Positions 36,128-45,221 of a stretch of 64,000 nucleotides of DNA are shown here, one piece after another. The stretch is from assembly GCF_014649655.1 (NCBI RefSeq), contig NZ_BMTL01000030.1, forward strand, positions 62,001 to 126,000, given 5' to 3'. Source of the DNA: Streptomyces humidus. GTDB lineage: Bacteria; Actinomycetota; Actinomycetes; Streptomycetales; Streptomycetaceae. The notes under the pieces were generated by a model, which did not search any database, was not told the origin of the DNA, and saw only the letters and a list, made by a program, of their open reading frames with translations. Position numbers and translations under genes: made by a program. The first letter of the stretch is position 1. The number at the start of each line of letters is the position of its first letter.

Positions 36128-36814
36128 TCACCGCGGCTGGTGAGGAGAGACGAGTCCGCGGAACTCCTCCGGACGCCGCGGACTCGCCGCCGCCAGGGCC
36201 TCGGTGACCGCCTCGACACCGGCCCGCAGGCCGTAGACGGGGGTACCGGGCTGCTGACGCCAGGAGTCGTCGACGCCTCCCGCGTCGACGGTGTCGAAGC
36301 CGAGCTGGTCGATCAGGGCGCGCACCTTGGCCTTCGCCGCCGCGTCGTCGCCGGCGACCGGCAGCGCGATGCGGCCGGGGTCGCCGGCCGGCAGCGGGCG
36401 GTCCAGGATGTCCTGTGCGTAGGTGCCGTTGAAGGCCTTGACCACGGGATGGCCGAGCCCGCGTTCGACCCAGCGGCTCTCGGTGAGGCCCTCGTCCTCG
36501 ATCGCCGCGATCCGGCCGTCGCGCTGCTGGGGGTAGTAGTTGTTGGTGTCGATGACGACCATGCCGTCGGCCGCGCCGTCCAGGATGCCGGACGGCAGGT
36601 CCGGGACCGCCTTGAGCGGGACCGTGACCACCACGATCTCGGCGTCGCGTGCCGCCTCCTCGGCGGTGACGGGGGTCGCGCCCGTCTCCTTCGCGAGGTC
36701 CGTGAGCGTCTGCGGTCCGCGGGAGTTCGCGACCGCGACGTCGTGACCGAGAGCGGTGAGACGCCGGGTGAGGTTGCCGCCGATGTTGCCCGCGCCGATG
36801 ATGCCGATCTTCAT
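36128..36814 (-). CDS. NADPH-dependent F420 reductase-like NADP-binding protein
   Basis: 228 residues beginning MKIGIIGAGNIGGNLTRRL, a Rossmann motif, with NSRGPQTL as the NADP-phosphate-binding turn. DTNNYYPQQRDG and VVKAFNGTYAQDI follow the F420H2:NADP oxidoreductase/YadR pattern. The family includes redox enzymes of unclear substrate. It converges on operon D with a 37-bp gap and marks the likely right edge of the biosynthetic cluster. Confidence 0.85.
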   Translation of the reverse strand: MKIGIIGAGNIGGNLTRRLTALGHDVAVANSRGPQTLTDLAKETGATPVTAEEAARDAEIVVVTVPLKAVPDLPSGILDGAADGMVVIDTNNYYPQQRDGRIAAIEDEGLTESRWVERGLGHPVVKAFNGTYAQDILDRPLPAGDPGRIALPVAGDDAAAKAKVRALIDQLGFDTVDAGGVDDSWRQQPGTPVYGLRAGVEAVTEALAAASPRRPEEFRGLVSPHQPR

Positions 36815-36983
36815 GACAGGCCTTGCCTTCCGATGCGATCAGGGTCGATGAGCGATCTGTGTCCATGCACACGCATGCGTCAGACGGCGACAACACCGCG
36901 CTCCGCAGAACTGTTCCGGTTCCCTGCGGCGGCCTTCGAAACCGATGCCGCCGGAGCGCGCGTCGGGCCGACGGCATGACGAA

Positions 36984-37007
36984 GGGGCGCCGCACAGGCG
37001 ACGCCCC
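36984..37007 (-). terminator. Hairpin terminator after the EF-hand gene
   Basis: Two 9-base arms, GGGGCGCCG and CGACGCCCC, with one mismatch and a 6-base loop, ~25 bp after the stop codon. On the minus strand the stem is followed by TTCGTC. Confidence 0.55.
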
Positions 37008-37030
37008 CTCTCGGTTCGGCCCGGCTCAGC

Positions 37031-37243
37031 TCACTTGTCGAGGTGAGCCCAGAACTCGTCGAACGACAGGACCTTGTCGCCGTTGAGGTCACGGCTCTTG
37101 ATGATGACCTCGGCCACCGACTCCGTGACGTTCCAGTCGCCCCCCTGGGCCAGGGCGGTCTTGAACTCGGCCGCGGTGATGTAGCCGTCGCCGTCCGTGT
37201 CGATCCGCTGGAACTGCTTGCGCGCTTCTTCGATGTCGGCCAC
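37031..37243 (-). CDS. Small EF-hand calcium-binding protein (CabD-like)
   Basis: 70 residues with two EF-hands. Loop 1 is Asp15-Glu26 (DTDGDGYITAAE), fully canonical. Loop 2 is Asp52-Glu63 (DLNGDKVLSFDE), with Lys in place of the usual Gly at position 6, so its calcium affinity may be weaker. Size and layout match the calcium-binding proteins widespread in Streptomyces, which act as cytoplasmic Ca2+ buffers or sensors. It is monocistronic, with its own terminator. Confidence 0.92.
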   Translation of the reverse strand: MADIEEARKQFQRIDTDGDGYITAAEFKTALAQGGDWNVTESVAEVIIKSRDLNGDKVLSFDEFWAHLDK

Positions 37244-37481
37244 CGATCCGCCCCTCTTGACGATGCCTTGCGGTCATACGTGCTGTCTTGCTGTCCTACT
37301 GACGCAGGTCAGATTAACGGCCCCGGGAAACGCGCAGCGCGGCGACCGCCCTGAAGAACTCCTCGTCACAGCTGCGCGGACCGGGCCGACCGGCGACGGG
37401 GCACGAAGCGGCACCCGGACGGCGAGGGACCTGCCAGGGGCCGAGGAGGCATTCCCCCCGGACAGACCACCGTCTCGGCCG

Positions 37482-39332
37482 CTACGGGCCGGACGCCGGA
37501 CGGGAGGTCGTCGCCGGCCGGAGATCGTCGAGGCGCCCGAGGGCGACCTGGGCGGACCTGTACCACGTGAAGGCCTCCCATGCGCCGGCGGCCGGATCGT
37601 GACTTCCTGAGCGGCACTGGATCGCGTAGCCCTTGGTGGTCCACGTCAGCAGCAGCCGCCAGTTCTCAGCGCCCTCGTGCGCGGGGAAGACGGGGAATGT
37701 CAGCGTCTCGCTCATCGTCCGCTCCAGCGCGGCACAACGACGTGTCCGGCCCGAGCCGGTCGAGCGGTCCTCGGCGGCGCTGAGGGCGCCGTCCAGGCGC
37801 CGCAGCAGATCGGCGCCGCCTCCGTCGTACCAGGCCCCCACTCGCACCCGGGTGCCGGCGTCGTACCGGGGCGGTTCCGGCGGCTGCCGTACCGGCCACA
37901 GGTCGCCGAGCGAGTAGGGCCCGCTGTCACCCGTCGGTCCGTCGCCGATACCGGCGAGCGGATCGGTGACGAGGAACAAGACCGTCATCAGGGAGCCCAC
38001 CGCCAGGGCACGCCTCGTCCTCGGCGCGCGATGGACACCGGCCGGCCTGCGGCTCGGGCCGTCTCCAGCCGGTGCGGCAGGCGAGAGGTCCAGAGGCTGG
38101 GGCCTGCGGCGCGGACGTATGGCGATCAAGGTGGCGACGATGAGCGGGGTCGCCAGATAGGCGAGCGATCTGACGAGGCGCTGAGGGATCGTCCCGTTGT
38201 CCAGCCAGGAGACCAGCGTGCCCAGAAGCGTCACGTACGCGGTGACGAAGAGAAGGAACTGCAGTTTGGTGCCCCCCTTGTCCGCCGCCGGCGGGTGGGT
38301 CAGCGTGTGGTGACGCTCGTCCCAGGTCGGGTGCGAGCGCCAGATCCGGGTCAGCCGTGTCCTCGTGGCGCCGGACGCACGGCTCGACCGCTGCGCGCCC
38401 CACACCGACGGGTCGGCCCCGCACGTCACCGCGTCGTGGTCGGCGACCAGTTCACGGTGCCGCAGAATGTCCGCGCGCGCGAGGTACGTCTGCACCACGA
38501 GCCCGGCGGACAGGGCGAAGGACGCGGGTCCCGGCGCGCCGCCGTCCCAGTACACACGTGCCGTCCCCAGCACGTGCTCCTGGAACGACAGCCACCCGTT
38601 CAGCAGGAGGTACGGGCCGAGCACCAGCGCCAGGAAGACCCGCCACAGGGCCACCGTGAGGTACGCGAGGTCGACGTCGCGGTTGCGCACATGGGCCAGC
38701 TCGTGGAGCACGACGGCGTCGAACCGGCTCGGGTCGGTCTGCCTGCGCACCAGCAGACCCGCGTGCAGGCATACGGTGTAGCGGCCCGCCCGGCCGAAGG
38801 TGAACGCTCCGACCGACATCGCCCGCGGATCGACCAGGAACGTGGGGGCACTGGTGGAAGGGACGCCGGCTTGCCACAAGAGCCCGGCGAGGTGGCCCGG
38901 CAGGGACTCCCGGCCGTGCGGCGCCCCGGGCGGGCCGGTGACGGCCGCCGTCTTCACCGCGTCGGCGGCGAGCAGGAGGGGGAGCCGGCCACGGCGCAGC
39001 CTCCAGCGCGGCAGCTGCCAGTACAGGGTCAGTGCGGCCGCGCACGTGAGGCAGGTGTAGGAGAGCGACGCGTACACCGCGGTCCGGGCCGCGTCCGACC
39101 GGCACCCGGCCAGGTCCGCGTGGAACTGGACTGCGAGCAGAGCACGCCATGCCGGCGTGTGCACGTCCACTCCGGCCTCCGCCGCACAGTGCGGGAGCGA
39201 CGTGAGGGAGAGGAGGGTCAGCACCGACGCGCCCAGCAGCACGGTGCTGCTCGCCAGCAGCACCGTGACCAGCAGGAGAAATCTACGGGTCGAGGCACGC
39301 CCGGCGAGGTCCCGTGACTCGACGGAGGTCAA
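37482..39332 (-). CDS. Membrane M48/M56-type metalloprotease
   Basis: 616 residues. Hydrophobic segments lie at ~18-43 and ~90-105, and the zinc motif HELAH is at 210-214 (VVLHELAHVRNRD), followed by two more membrane segments. ELVADHDAVTCG supplies the third zinc ligand region. Two further segments are at ~365-400 and one near 440, with a soluble C-terminal domain of ~150 residues. The domain order resembles BlaR1/HtpX-like membrane proteases, but no BlaI-type repressor is adjacent. TTG start with AGAGGGGG upstream. It follows the 167-residue hypothetical gene by 21 bp. Confidence 0.78.
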   Translation of the reverse strand: MTSVESRDLAGRASTRRFLLLVTVLLASSTVLLGASVLTLLSLTSLPHCAAEAGVDVHTPAWRALLAVQFHADLAGCRSDAARTAVYASLSYTCLTCAAALTLYWQLPRWRLRRGRLPLLLAADAVKTAAVTGPPGAPHGRESLPGHLAGLLWQAGVPSTSAPTFLVDPRAMSVGAFTFGRAGRYTVCLHAGLLVRRQTDPSRFDAVVLHELAHVRNRDVDLAYLTVALWRVFLALVLGPYLLLNGWLSFQEHVLGTARVYWDGGAPGPASFALSAGLVVQTYLARADILRHRELVADHDAVTCGADPSVWGAQRSSRASGATRTRLTRIWRSHPTWDERHHTLTHPPAADKGGTKLQFLLFVTAYVTLLGTLVSWLDNGTIPQRLVRSLAYLATPLIVATLIAIRPRRRPQPLDLSPAAPAGDGPSRRPAGVHRAPRTRRALAVGSLMTVLFLVTDPLAGIGDGPTGDSGPYSLGDLWPVRQPPEPPRYDAGTRVRVGAWYDGGGADLLRRLDGALSAAEDRSTGSGRTRRCAALERTMSETLTFPVFPAHEGAENWRLLLTWTTKGYAIQCRSGSHDPAAGAWEAFTWYRSAQVALGRLDDLRPATTSRPASGP

Positions 39333-39353
39333 GGCTGCGCCCCCTCTGCCGGG

Positions 39354-39857
39354 TCAGTCGGACGTGGCTTGTCCGTCACCCTGCTGGGGCGGGTCCGGCT
39401 CGGGGCGTCGGCCGCACGCCAGCCGGGCGACGACCGCGTCCGCCAGACGCTGCGACTCCTCGGTGCCGATGCCGGCTTCGGTCGCCTTCTCGCGTATGCG
39501 CTGGTGCACCGCGTTCAACTCCTCGGCGGTCAGCGTCGGTTCGGTAAGGGACCGCGGCTGCGCAGACCGCTGCCGGAACAGGCGGCGGGCGCGCACGACG
39601 ATGCCGTCCACGGTGGTTCCGACCCCACGGGAGACGAATTCGTTCAGGACGAGCCAGACGACGGGAGTGACCAGAGGGGCGACTTCGGTGAGCCCGAAGC
39701 CGAGGCCCTCCTCGTCCCTTCCGCGTCCCGCGAGCGCCGCTGTGATCTGAGCGTCGTCCAGCGGCTCCATGACGTCCAGGAGTACCAGCTCATGTGGGGA
39801 CTGGTCGGCGACGACGTCCTTGACGACCGAACGCAGGGCCATGTCCATGACCGTCAT
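39354..39857 (-). CDS. Hypothetical protein, possible partner of the membrane protease
   Basis: 167 residues. The middle contains a hydrophobic stretch (VAPLVTPVVWLVLNEFV) followed by a basic segment (RARRLFRQRSAQPR), then a helical C-terminal part (LTAEELNAVHQRIREKATEAGI) and a Gln/Asp tail. No family was recognised. It shares a transcript direction and a 21-bp gap with the protease gene, so the two are probably co-expressed. Confidence 0.7.
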   Translation of the reverse strand: MTVMDMALRSVVKDVVADQSPHELVLLDVMEPLDDAQITAALAGRGRDEEGLGFGLTEVAPLVTPVVWLVLNEFVSRGVGTTVDGIVVRARRLFRQRSAQPRSLTEPTLTAEELNAVHQRIREKATEAGIGTEESQRLADAVVARLACGRRPEPDPPQQGDGQATSD

Positions 39858-39976
39858 GCTACGGAACCCGACCGGGGGTGTCCGGCCGTTTCGTCCTTCC
39901 GCGTCCGGGAGTGCTTTCGGTCCCGATGCTCTCCGAACGCCCGCTCAGGACCTGTCCGGCGGACCGTGCGGGGGAC

Positions 39977-40018
39977 GCGGGGCACGGCACGCCCTTCTGC
40001 CGGCGCGCCGTGCCCCGC
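39977..40018 (-). terminator. GC-rich hairpin terminator after the propeller lipoprotein
   Basis: GCGGGGCACGGC pairs with its exact complement across an 18-base loop, ~60 bp after the stop codon of the beta-propeller gene. Confidence 0.65.
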
Positions 40019-40075
40019 TCGCCCGCGCCGGTCAGCCGGCGCCGCCTCCCTCCGACGTGATCCGCCGGTCGGCCC

Positions 40076-41257
40076 CTAACGGAAGACGCCGGTGTGGCCG
40101 AGCGAGTAGCGGCCGGGCTGGGGGTAGACGGCGAGGCCGTGCGGTCCGCCGCCGACCTTGATGCGGGCGAGCTGGCGTCCGGTGCGGGTGTCGATGGCGT
40201 ACACCTCGGAGTCGTACCGCCCCGACAGCCACAGGACCTTGCCGTCCGCCGAGACGCCGCCCATGTCGGGGCTGCCGCCCTGCGGGAGGCGCCACTTCTT
40301 CGTGAGCGCGTTCGCGGGAAAGTCGAAGACGGAGACGGTGCCCTCGCCCCGGTTGGACACGTACATCTCGCGCGAGTCGCGGCTGACGTACAGCCCGTGG
40401 CAGCCCTTGCCGGTGTGCAGGAACGCCGGTTTGCCGAACGTGTCGCCGTCGACGATCCACATCCCGTCGGCCTTCATGTCGGCGACGTAGAAGCGCTTCC
40501 CGTCGGGCGAGACCTTGACGTCCTGCGGCATCGCGCCCTGGAACGGCAGCTTCTGCTGTCCGACGACCTTCATCTTCTCGGTGTCGACCTTGAGCAGCTC
40601 TCCGCTGAACTCGCAGGACACGATGAAGTACCTCCCGTCGAGCGAGAAGTCGGCGTGGTTGACGCCGTAGCAGGTGACCGGTTCCGTCTTGATGCGCTTC
40701 ATGGTGTGCGGGTCGCGGAAGACGAGCTCGCGGTCGAGCGAGGCCATGACGACGGCGTACTTGCCGTCGGGCGTGAAGTAGAGGTTGTAGGGGTCGTGCA
40801 CCTCGACCGACTTGCCGGTCTTTCCCGTTCTGGGGTCGATGGGGGTGAGGGTGTTCCCGCGGTCGTTGTTGACCCACAGCGTCTTCAGGTCCCAGGAGGG
40901 CACGACGTGCTGCGGCTGCCGCCCCACCCGGAGGGTCTCGGTCACCTGGTACGTCCGCGGGTCGATGACCGAGACGGTGTCGGACTCGGTGTTGGGGACG
41001 TAGACCCGGGACGGGAAGTCGCGGACCACCGGGGAGAGCCGGTTCGGGCGGTCGGCTGCGTAGACGTCCTTCGGGTCCAGCACCGGCGGCATGCCGGGCA
41101 GCCCGTCGACGGCCGGTTTCTTCACGGCCTTCTTCGCCGGCGCGGGGACCGCGGCCCTGGTGGCGCCGTCCGGGCCGTCCTTGGTCCCGCCGCAGGCGGC
41201 GAGGACGGCGAGCGCCGCGCCGGCGAGCAGGGTGCGTTTCACGAGGTTCGGGTGCAT
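40076..41257 (-). CDS. YncE-like beta-propeller lipoprotein
   Basis: 393 residues. The signal peptide ends in the lipobox LAAC (residues ~18-21), then a Lys/Ala/Pro-rich linker, then a seven-bladed propeller with repeats such as NTESDTVSVIDPRTYQV, NDRGNTLTPIDPRTGK and SNRGEGTVSVFDF. This YncE/lactonase-like fold has no assured enzymatic role. Its start overlaps the deacetylase stop by one base (TGATG), so the two are coupled and both outer-surface lipoproteins. Confidence 0.88.
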   Translation of the reverse strand: MHPNLVKRTLLAGAALAVLAACGGTKDGPDGATRAAVPAPAKKAVKKPAVDGLPGMPPVLDPKDVYAADRPNRLSPVVRDFPSRVYVPNTESDTVSVIDPRTYQVTETLRVGRQPQHVVPSWDLKTLWVNNDRGNTLTPIDPRTGKTGKSVEVHDPYNLYFTPDGKYAVVMASLDRELVFRDPHTMKRIKTEPVTCYGVNHADFSLDGRYFIVSCEFSGELLKVDTEKMKVVGQQKLPFQGAMPQDVKVSPDGKRFYVADMKADGMWIVDGDTFGKPAFLHTGKGCHGLYVSRDSREMYVSNRGEGTVSVFDFPANALTKKWRLPQGGSPDMGGVSADGKVLWLSGRYDSEVYAIDTRTGRQLARIKVGGGPHGLAVYPQPGRYSLGHTGVFR

Positions 41258-42090
41258 CAGCCGATCAGCTCCGTGGCAGTGACCGCGCGCAGGCGGCGGC
41301 GGGCGAGTTCGTCCAGCAGGACGGGGAGGGCGGCGACCGTGTCCGGGTAGCCGAAGTGCAGGCTCACGACGGACCCGTTGCGGATCCCGCCGAGGACGTT
41401 GCGGGCGACGGCGGGGGCGCCGGGCGAGGTGAAGTCGAGGGAGTCGACGTCGTAGGAGAGGACGTGCGGGTAGCCGGCGCGCCGGGCCAGCCGCTCGACG
41501 AGCGGGGAGGCGCGGGCGGCGCGGGAGGGACGGAACCAGGTGCCGACGGACCCGGTGAGCCTGCGCAGCCGCTCGGCGCACCCGGCGATCTCGGCCGTCG
41601 CCCCGGCCTCGGACATCGCGTTGACGTCGAGGTGGCGCTGGGTGTGGTTGCCGAGGTCGTGGCCGCCGTCGAGGACCCGGCGGGCGATGCCGGGGTGTTC
41701 GTCGAGCCAGGTCCCGACGGCCAGCACGGTGACCCGCGCGCCGTGCCGTTCGGCCTCGTCGAGGAGGGCGCGGGCGACGGCGGGGTCGCCCTGGCCGTGG
41801 AAGGTGAGGGCGACGCGGGGACGGTCGCGGGGACCGTTCTCGATCTGGACGGGCTGCCGGGGGAAGGCGCGCGGGGAGGGCGCGGCGAGGACGCGGCCCG
41901 TCGTCCCGGACGTGACGGGCGCGGAGGCGGCAGGCGCGGAGCCCGGAGGGGCGGACCCGGACGCGGGGGTGCGGCGGGCGGCGACGGCGCCGGAAGGGGC
42001 CCCGGAGGGCGAGCACGCGGCCGCGATCGCGCCTCCGGCGACGAGCCCGGCGCCCGCCCGCAACGCGGAACGACGGTCGGATGTGGTCAT
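41257..42090 (-). CDS. Polysaccharide deacetylase-like lipoprotein with altered motif 1
   Basis: 277 residues with a twin-arginine stretch (SDRRSALRAG) and a lipobox-like AAAC, then a NodB fold. Motif 1, normally TFDDGP, reads TFHGQGD, so the catalytic and the metal-binding aspartates are both replaced. Motif 2 keeps the two histidines (GNHTQRH). Motif 3 is FRPSRAA instead of RxPxG. Activity may be lost or changed. An ATG 9 bp upstream (MGWM) is an alternative start. First gene of a two-gene unit with the propeller lipoprotein. Confidence 0.82.
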   Translation of the reverse strand: MTTSDRRSALRAGAGLVAGGAIAAACSPSGAPSGAVAARRTPASGSAPPGSAPAASAPVTSGTTGRVLAAPSPRAFPRQPVQIENGPRDRPRVALTFHGQGDPAVARALLDEAERHGARVTVLAVGTWLDEHPGIARRVLDGGHDLGNHTQRHLDVNAMSEAGATAEIAGCAERLRRLTGSVGTWFRPSRAARASPLVERLARRAGYPHVLSYDVDSLDFTSPGAPAVARNVLGGIRNGSVVSLHFGYPDTVAALPVLLDELARRRLRAVTATELIG

Positions 42091-42321
42091 CCACCCCATT
42101 TAAGGTGCGATATGCCGCAATTCTGGCCATTGACGCAGCCTGCCGCCCGACGCCTTACCCGTTCCTTGCCCGCGCGCGCCGGCCCGCCACCCCCGGCCGA
42201 CCCGCATCCCACCGGCTCCCCGTCGGCTCCCCACCGGCCCTTCCGGGCCCTCGGGTCGCCCTCCCGCCGGCCTTCCGCCCGCGGTTCGCCCCGCCGCGCC
42301 CGGTCGCCGAACACCGGCCGT

Positions 42322-42837
42322 CTACCGGTCGGCGACCCGCATCTCGAACCAGGTCGTCTTCCCCCGGGGCAGCAGGTCGACGCCCCAGCGGTCGGACAGC
42401 CTGTCGACGAGGAACAGGCCCCGGCCGCTGACGTCGAGCTCCTGAACCGGCATCAGACAGGGCAGGCCCCGGGAGGGGTCGCGGACCTCGACGCGGATCC
42501 AGCCGCGCCGCCGCCGCATCCGCAGGCCGAAGACGCGGGCGCCGGTGTGCCGTACGGCGTTGCCGACGAGTTCGGAGACGAGCAGGACCGCGTCCTCGGT
42601 CATCCTGGGGGTCAGTCCCCACTGCCGCAGGACGACCACCTGAGCCAGTCGGCGGGCGGTGGCGGCGGACTCGGGGCGGGACGGCAGCGAGACCTCGCCC
42701 TCCGTGGGGTTTCCGAACAACTCCAGCGCCCTGAGCGCCCGTTCGTCCTCGACCGCAGGCGACCAGCGCGCCGCGGTCGCACGGCTCTGTCCCCGCGGCT
42801 GTTCGATGCCCTCCAGCCCCGCCATGCCCCCCATCAT
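42322..42837 (-). CDS. GHKL ATP-binding regulatory protein (RsbW-like)
   Basis: About 171 residues. The HATPase fold shows N-box ELVGNAVRHTG, the G1-like VRDPSRGLP and the GRGLFLVDRLSDRWG motif. No histidine kinase dimerisation domain is present. Proteins of this kind are numerous in Streptomyces and act as anti-sigma-type kinases or as orphan ATPases. The start is uncertain among three ATGs within 12 bp (42837, 42834, 42825). No sigma factor or antagonist gene is beside it. Confidence 0.8.
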   Translation of the reverse strand: MMGGMAGLEGIEQPRGQSRATAARWSPAVEDERALRALELFGNPTEGEVSLPSRPESAATARRLAQVVVLRQWGLTPRMTEDAVLLVSELVGNAVRHTGARVFGLRMRRRRGWIRVEVRDPSRGLPCLMPVQELDVSGRGLFLVDRLSDRWGVDLLPRGKTTWFEMRVADR

Positions 42838-43009
42838 GGCGGCCCGCCAGGGCCTCCGGGGCCGTTCCGCCGGAATACACCCCGCGGACGCGAGCCCTCC
42901 CCGGAAGGCCCACGACATATGCCGGAGGCATGGTGATCATCGACTCACCTGCACCGAGCTGCGAGGACGGCTCACCCGGGGACGATCGGCGGAACTCCTC
43001 GACAAGGCG

Positions 43010-43031
43010 GCCTTAAGGTCGCCTTAAGGTT
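43010..43031. repeat. Two tandem 11-bp units GCCTTAAGGTY
   Basis: GCCTTAAGGTC and GCCTTAAGGTT are directly adjacent. Each contains the palindrome CCTTAAGG, and the period of 11 bp places both on one DNA face. It lies ~175-195 bp before the GHKL ATPase start. Direct 11-bp repeats are used by response regulators such as PhoP, but the bases do not match the PhoP box. Confidence 0.5.
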
Positions 43032-43113
43032 CCCATAACCGCCCCTACGAGGGATCCGGGTGAGACGTCTCGTCAATTGCAAGTGTTTTCAGTGAGTCGA
43101 AAAGAGACGTCAC

Positions 43114-43881
43114 TCACAGGAACTTGGCCTTGCCCGGGCCCTCCTCCACGAAGCTGCGCATGCCGGTCTCGCGGTCGGGGGTCGCGAAGAGGCCCGCGAA
43201 CCAGTTGCGTTCGACCGCCAGCCCCGTCTCGATGTCCGTCTCCAGACCGGTGTCGACCGACTCCTTGGCGGCGCGCAGCGCGATCGCCGGCCCCCGCGCC
43301 AGCCTGGCGGCCCAGGCATGCGCCTCGGTGTACACGTCGGCGGCCGGCACGACCCGGTCCACCAGGCCGAGGGCCAGCGCCTCGTCGGCCTTCACCATGC
43401 GGCCCGTGAAGATCAGGTCCTTCGCCTTCGAGGGGCCGATCAGCCGGGCGAGCCGCTGGGTGCCGCCCGCGCCGGGGATCAGCCCCAGCTGGATCTCCGG
43501 CTGGCCCAGCTTCGCGTTGTCCCCGGCGATCCGGAAGTCCGCGCAGAGCGCGAGCTCGCAGCCGCCGCCCAGCGCGTATCCGGTGACGGCCGCCACGACC
43601 GGCTTGGGGATGCGGGCCACGGCGGTGAAGGAGTCCTGCAGGGCGCGGGCCCGCAGCACCATCGCGGTGTGGTCCATGGCCTGCATCTCCTTGATGTCCG
43701 CGCCCGCCGCGAACACCTTCTCCCCGCCGTACACGACGACCGCGCGGACGTCGTCACGACGGGCGGCCTCCTCGGCGAGTTCCCTGAGACGGTCCTGGGT
43801 GGCCACGTCGAGCGCGTTCATGGGCGGGCGTTCGAGGCGGAGCGTGCCGACGCCTTCGGCGACTTCGAGATTCACGGTCAT
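43114..43881 (-). CDS. Enoyl-CoA hydratase/isomerase (crotonase family)
   Basis: 255 residues with the oxyanion-hole elements (KVFAAGADIKEM and GYALGGGCELALCADFRIA) and the catalytic glutamate region LGQPEIQLGLIPGAGGTQRL. The LIPGAGGTQRL loop with the preceding Glu is typical of active hydratases of fatty acid breakdown. It is monocistronic. A possible imperfect hairpin overlaps its stop (43060-43117). Confidence 0.93.
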   Translation of the reverse strand: MTVNLEVAEGVGTLRLERPPMNALDVATQDRLRELAEEAARRDDVRAVVVYGGEKVFAAGADIKEMQAMDHTAMVLRARALQDSFTAVARIPKPVVAAVTGYALGGGCELALCADFRIAGDNAKLGQPEIQLGLIPGAGGTQRLARLIGPSKAKDLIFTGRMVKADEALALGLVDRVVPAADVYTEAHAWAARLARGPAIALRAAKESVDTGLETDIETGLAVERNWFAGLFATPDRETGMRSFVEEGPGKAKFL

Positions 43882-43906
43882 GCCAGCAGGTTAACCATCA
43901 CTAACG

Positions 43907-43949
43907 CCGGCGGGCCCGGTGCCGTGGATCACAGCACCGGGCCCGCCGG
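43907..43949 (-). terminator. Perfect 16-bp hairpin terminator
   Basis: CCGGCGGGCCCGGTGC and its exact complement enclose an 11-base loop just after the first L,D-transpeptidase gene. No T-run follows. Confidence 0.8.
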
Positions 43950-43982
43950 GGAGAGCCCGCGCCCTCGCCGGGTCTGCCGTCC

Positions 43983-45221
43983 CTACTTCTTCCACTCCGC
44001 CCACGGGATGTTCCAGCCGTTGAGGCCGTTGGACGGGTCGACGGTGGGATCGGTGGAGTTCTTCACGACCACCACGTCGCCGACCATCGAGTGGTTGAAG
44101 AACCACGCGGCCGCGACGGAGCTGTCGTAACCGCCGCGCACGTCGCGCAGGCCGATGCAGCCGTGGCTGGCGTTGTAGTTGCCGAAGGCGTCGCCGCCCC
44201 AGTAGTTGCCGTGCACGAAGGTGCCGGAGTTCGTCAGGCGGATGGCGTGCGGGACGTCCTTGATGTCGTACTCGCCGTCGTAGCCGACCGTGTCGCCGTT
44301 CATCCTGGTCACGGTGAACTTCTCGCTCATGACCATCTGGCCGTTCCAGGTCGCGTAGCCCGGCTTGCCGGTGGTGACCGGGATGGTCCTGACGACCTTG
44401 CCGCCCTGCGTGACCTTCATCGTGTGCTTCTTGGCGTCCACCACGGACACCTGGTCGCGGCCGATGGTGAAGGAGACGGTCTTGGACTGCTTGCCGTAGA
44501 CGCCCTTGCGGCCCTCGACGCCGTCCAGGTTCATCTCGACCGTCACCTTGGTGCCGGCCTTCCAGTACTTCTCGGGGCGGAAGTCGAGGCGGTCGTTGCC
44601 GAACCAGTGGCCCTCGACCTCGACGGCCGGCACGGTCGTGATCCGGATGGCCTTCTCGACGTCGTCCGGCTTGGTGATGCCGCGCGTGAAGTTCACCGAG
44701 AACGGCATGCCGACGCCGACCGTCGAGCCGTCCTCGGGGGTGAAGTTGCCGATGAAGGTGTTCTGCGGGCTCAGTGTGGTGAACGTCGAGTCCTCGGCGG
44801 CCGTGCGGCCCGCGGAGTCCTTCGCGACCGCGTGCACCTGGTACGCGGTGGACGCGGCCAGGTGGGTGGCGGGCGTCCAGCCGGCGCCGTCGGCCGAGAT
44901 CGCGCCGTCGATCTTCCGGCCCCTGGTGTCCTTGACGGTCACCTCGGTCAGCTTGCCCTTGGCCGCGGTGACCTTGAGGGCTCCGCTGGTGTCGACGCCC
45001 TTGGCGCCGGTCTTCGGGGCGATGGTGACGACCGCCTCCGACTGCTTGCTCTCCGCGGCGGCCGTGGCGCCCTTGTCGGCGCCGGCCTTCCCGTCGGACC
45101 CGGAGCCGGCACCGCCGCCGCACGCCGTGAGAGCGACGAGCATTCCGCCGGTTATCAGCGCCAGCCGCCTGTCGCGGCCACGTGAGCGCCCCCCAACCGA
45201 CGCCCCCGGTATCGGTCGCAC
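43983..45221 (-). CDS. L,D-transpeptidase lipoprotein with Ig-like domains
   Basis: 412 residues. The signal peptide ends in the lipobox LTAC, followed by a Gly/Lys/Ala linker. Two Ig-like domains follow (about 60-250), and the YkuD catalytic domain has the motif ASHGCIGLRD with the nucleophilic Cys, preceded by the conserved histidine in GTFVHGNYW. It forms 3-3 cross-links in peptidoglycan outside the membrane. The GTG start (VRPIPGASV) gives a proper signal peptide, while the longer frame does not. It is a close paralogue of the next gene. Confidence 0.9.
   Translation of the reverse strand: MRPIPGASVGGRSRGRDRRLALITGGMLVALTACGGGAGSGSDGKAGADKGATAAAESKQSEAVVTIAPKTGAKGVDTSGALKVTAAKGKLTEVTVKDTRGRKIDGAISADGAGWTPATHLAASTAYQVHAVAKDSAGRTAAEDSTFTTLSPQNTFIGNFTPEDGSTVGVGMPFSVNFTRGITKPDDVEKAIRITTVPAVEVEGHWFGNDRLDFRPEKYWKAGTKVTVEMNLDGVEGRKGVYGKQSKTVSFTIGRDQVSVVDAKKHTMKVTQGGKVVRTIPVTTGKPGYATWNGQMVMSEKFTVTRMNGDTVGYDGEYDIKDVPHAIRLTNSGTFVHGNYWGGDAFGNYNASHGCIGLRDVRGGYDSSVAAAWFFNHSMVGDVVVVKNSTDPTVDPSNGLNGWNIPWAEWKK

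Noticed and set aside
43060..43117. Hairpin terminator overlapping the enoyl-CoA hydratase stop codon
   Set aside because: The arms pair only with a 2-base bulge, the loop exceeds 30 bases and the stop codon lies inside it, so it was not listed as a feature.
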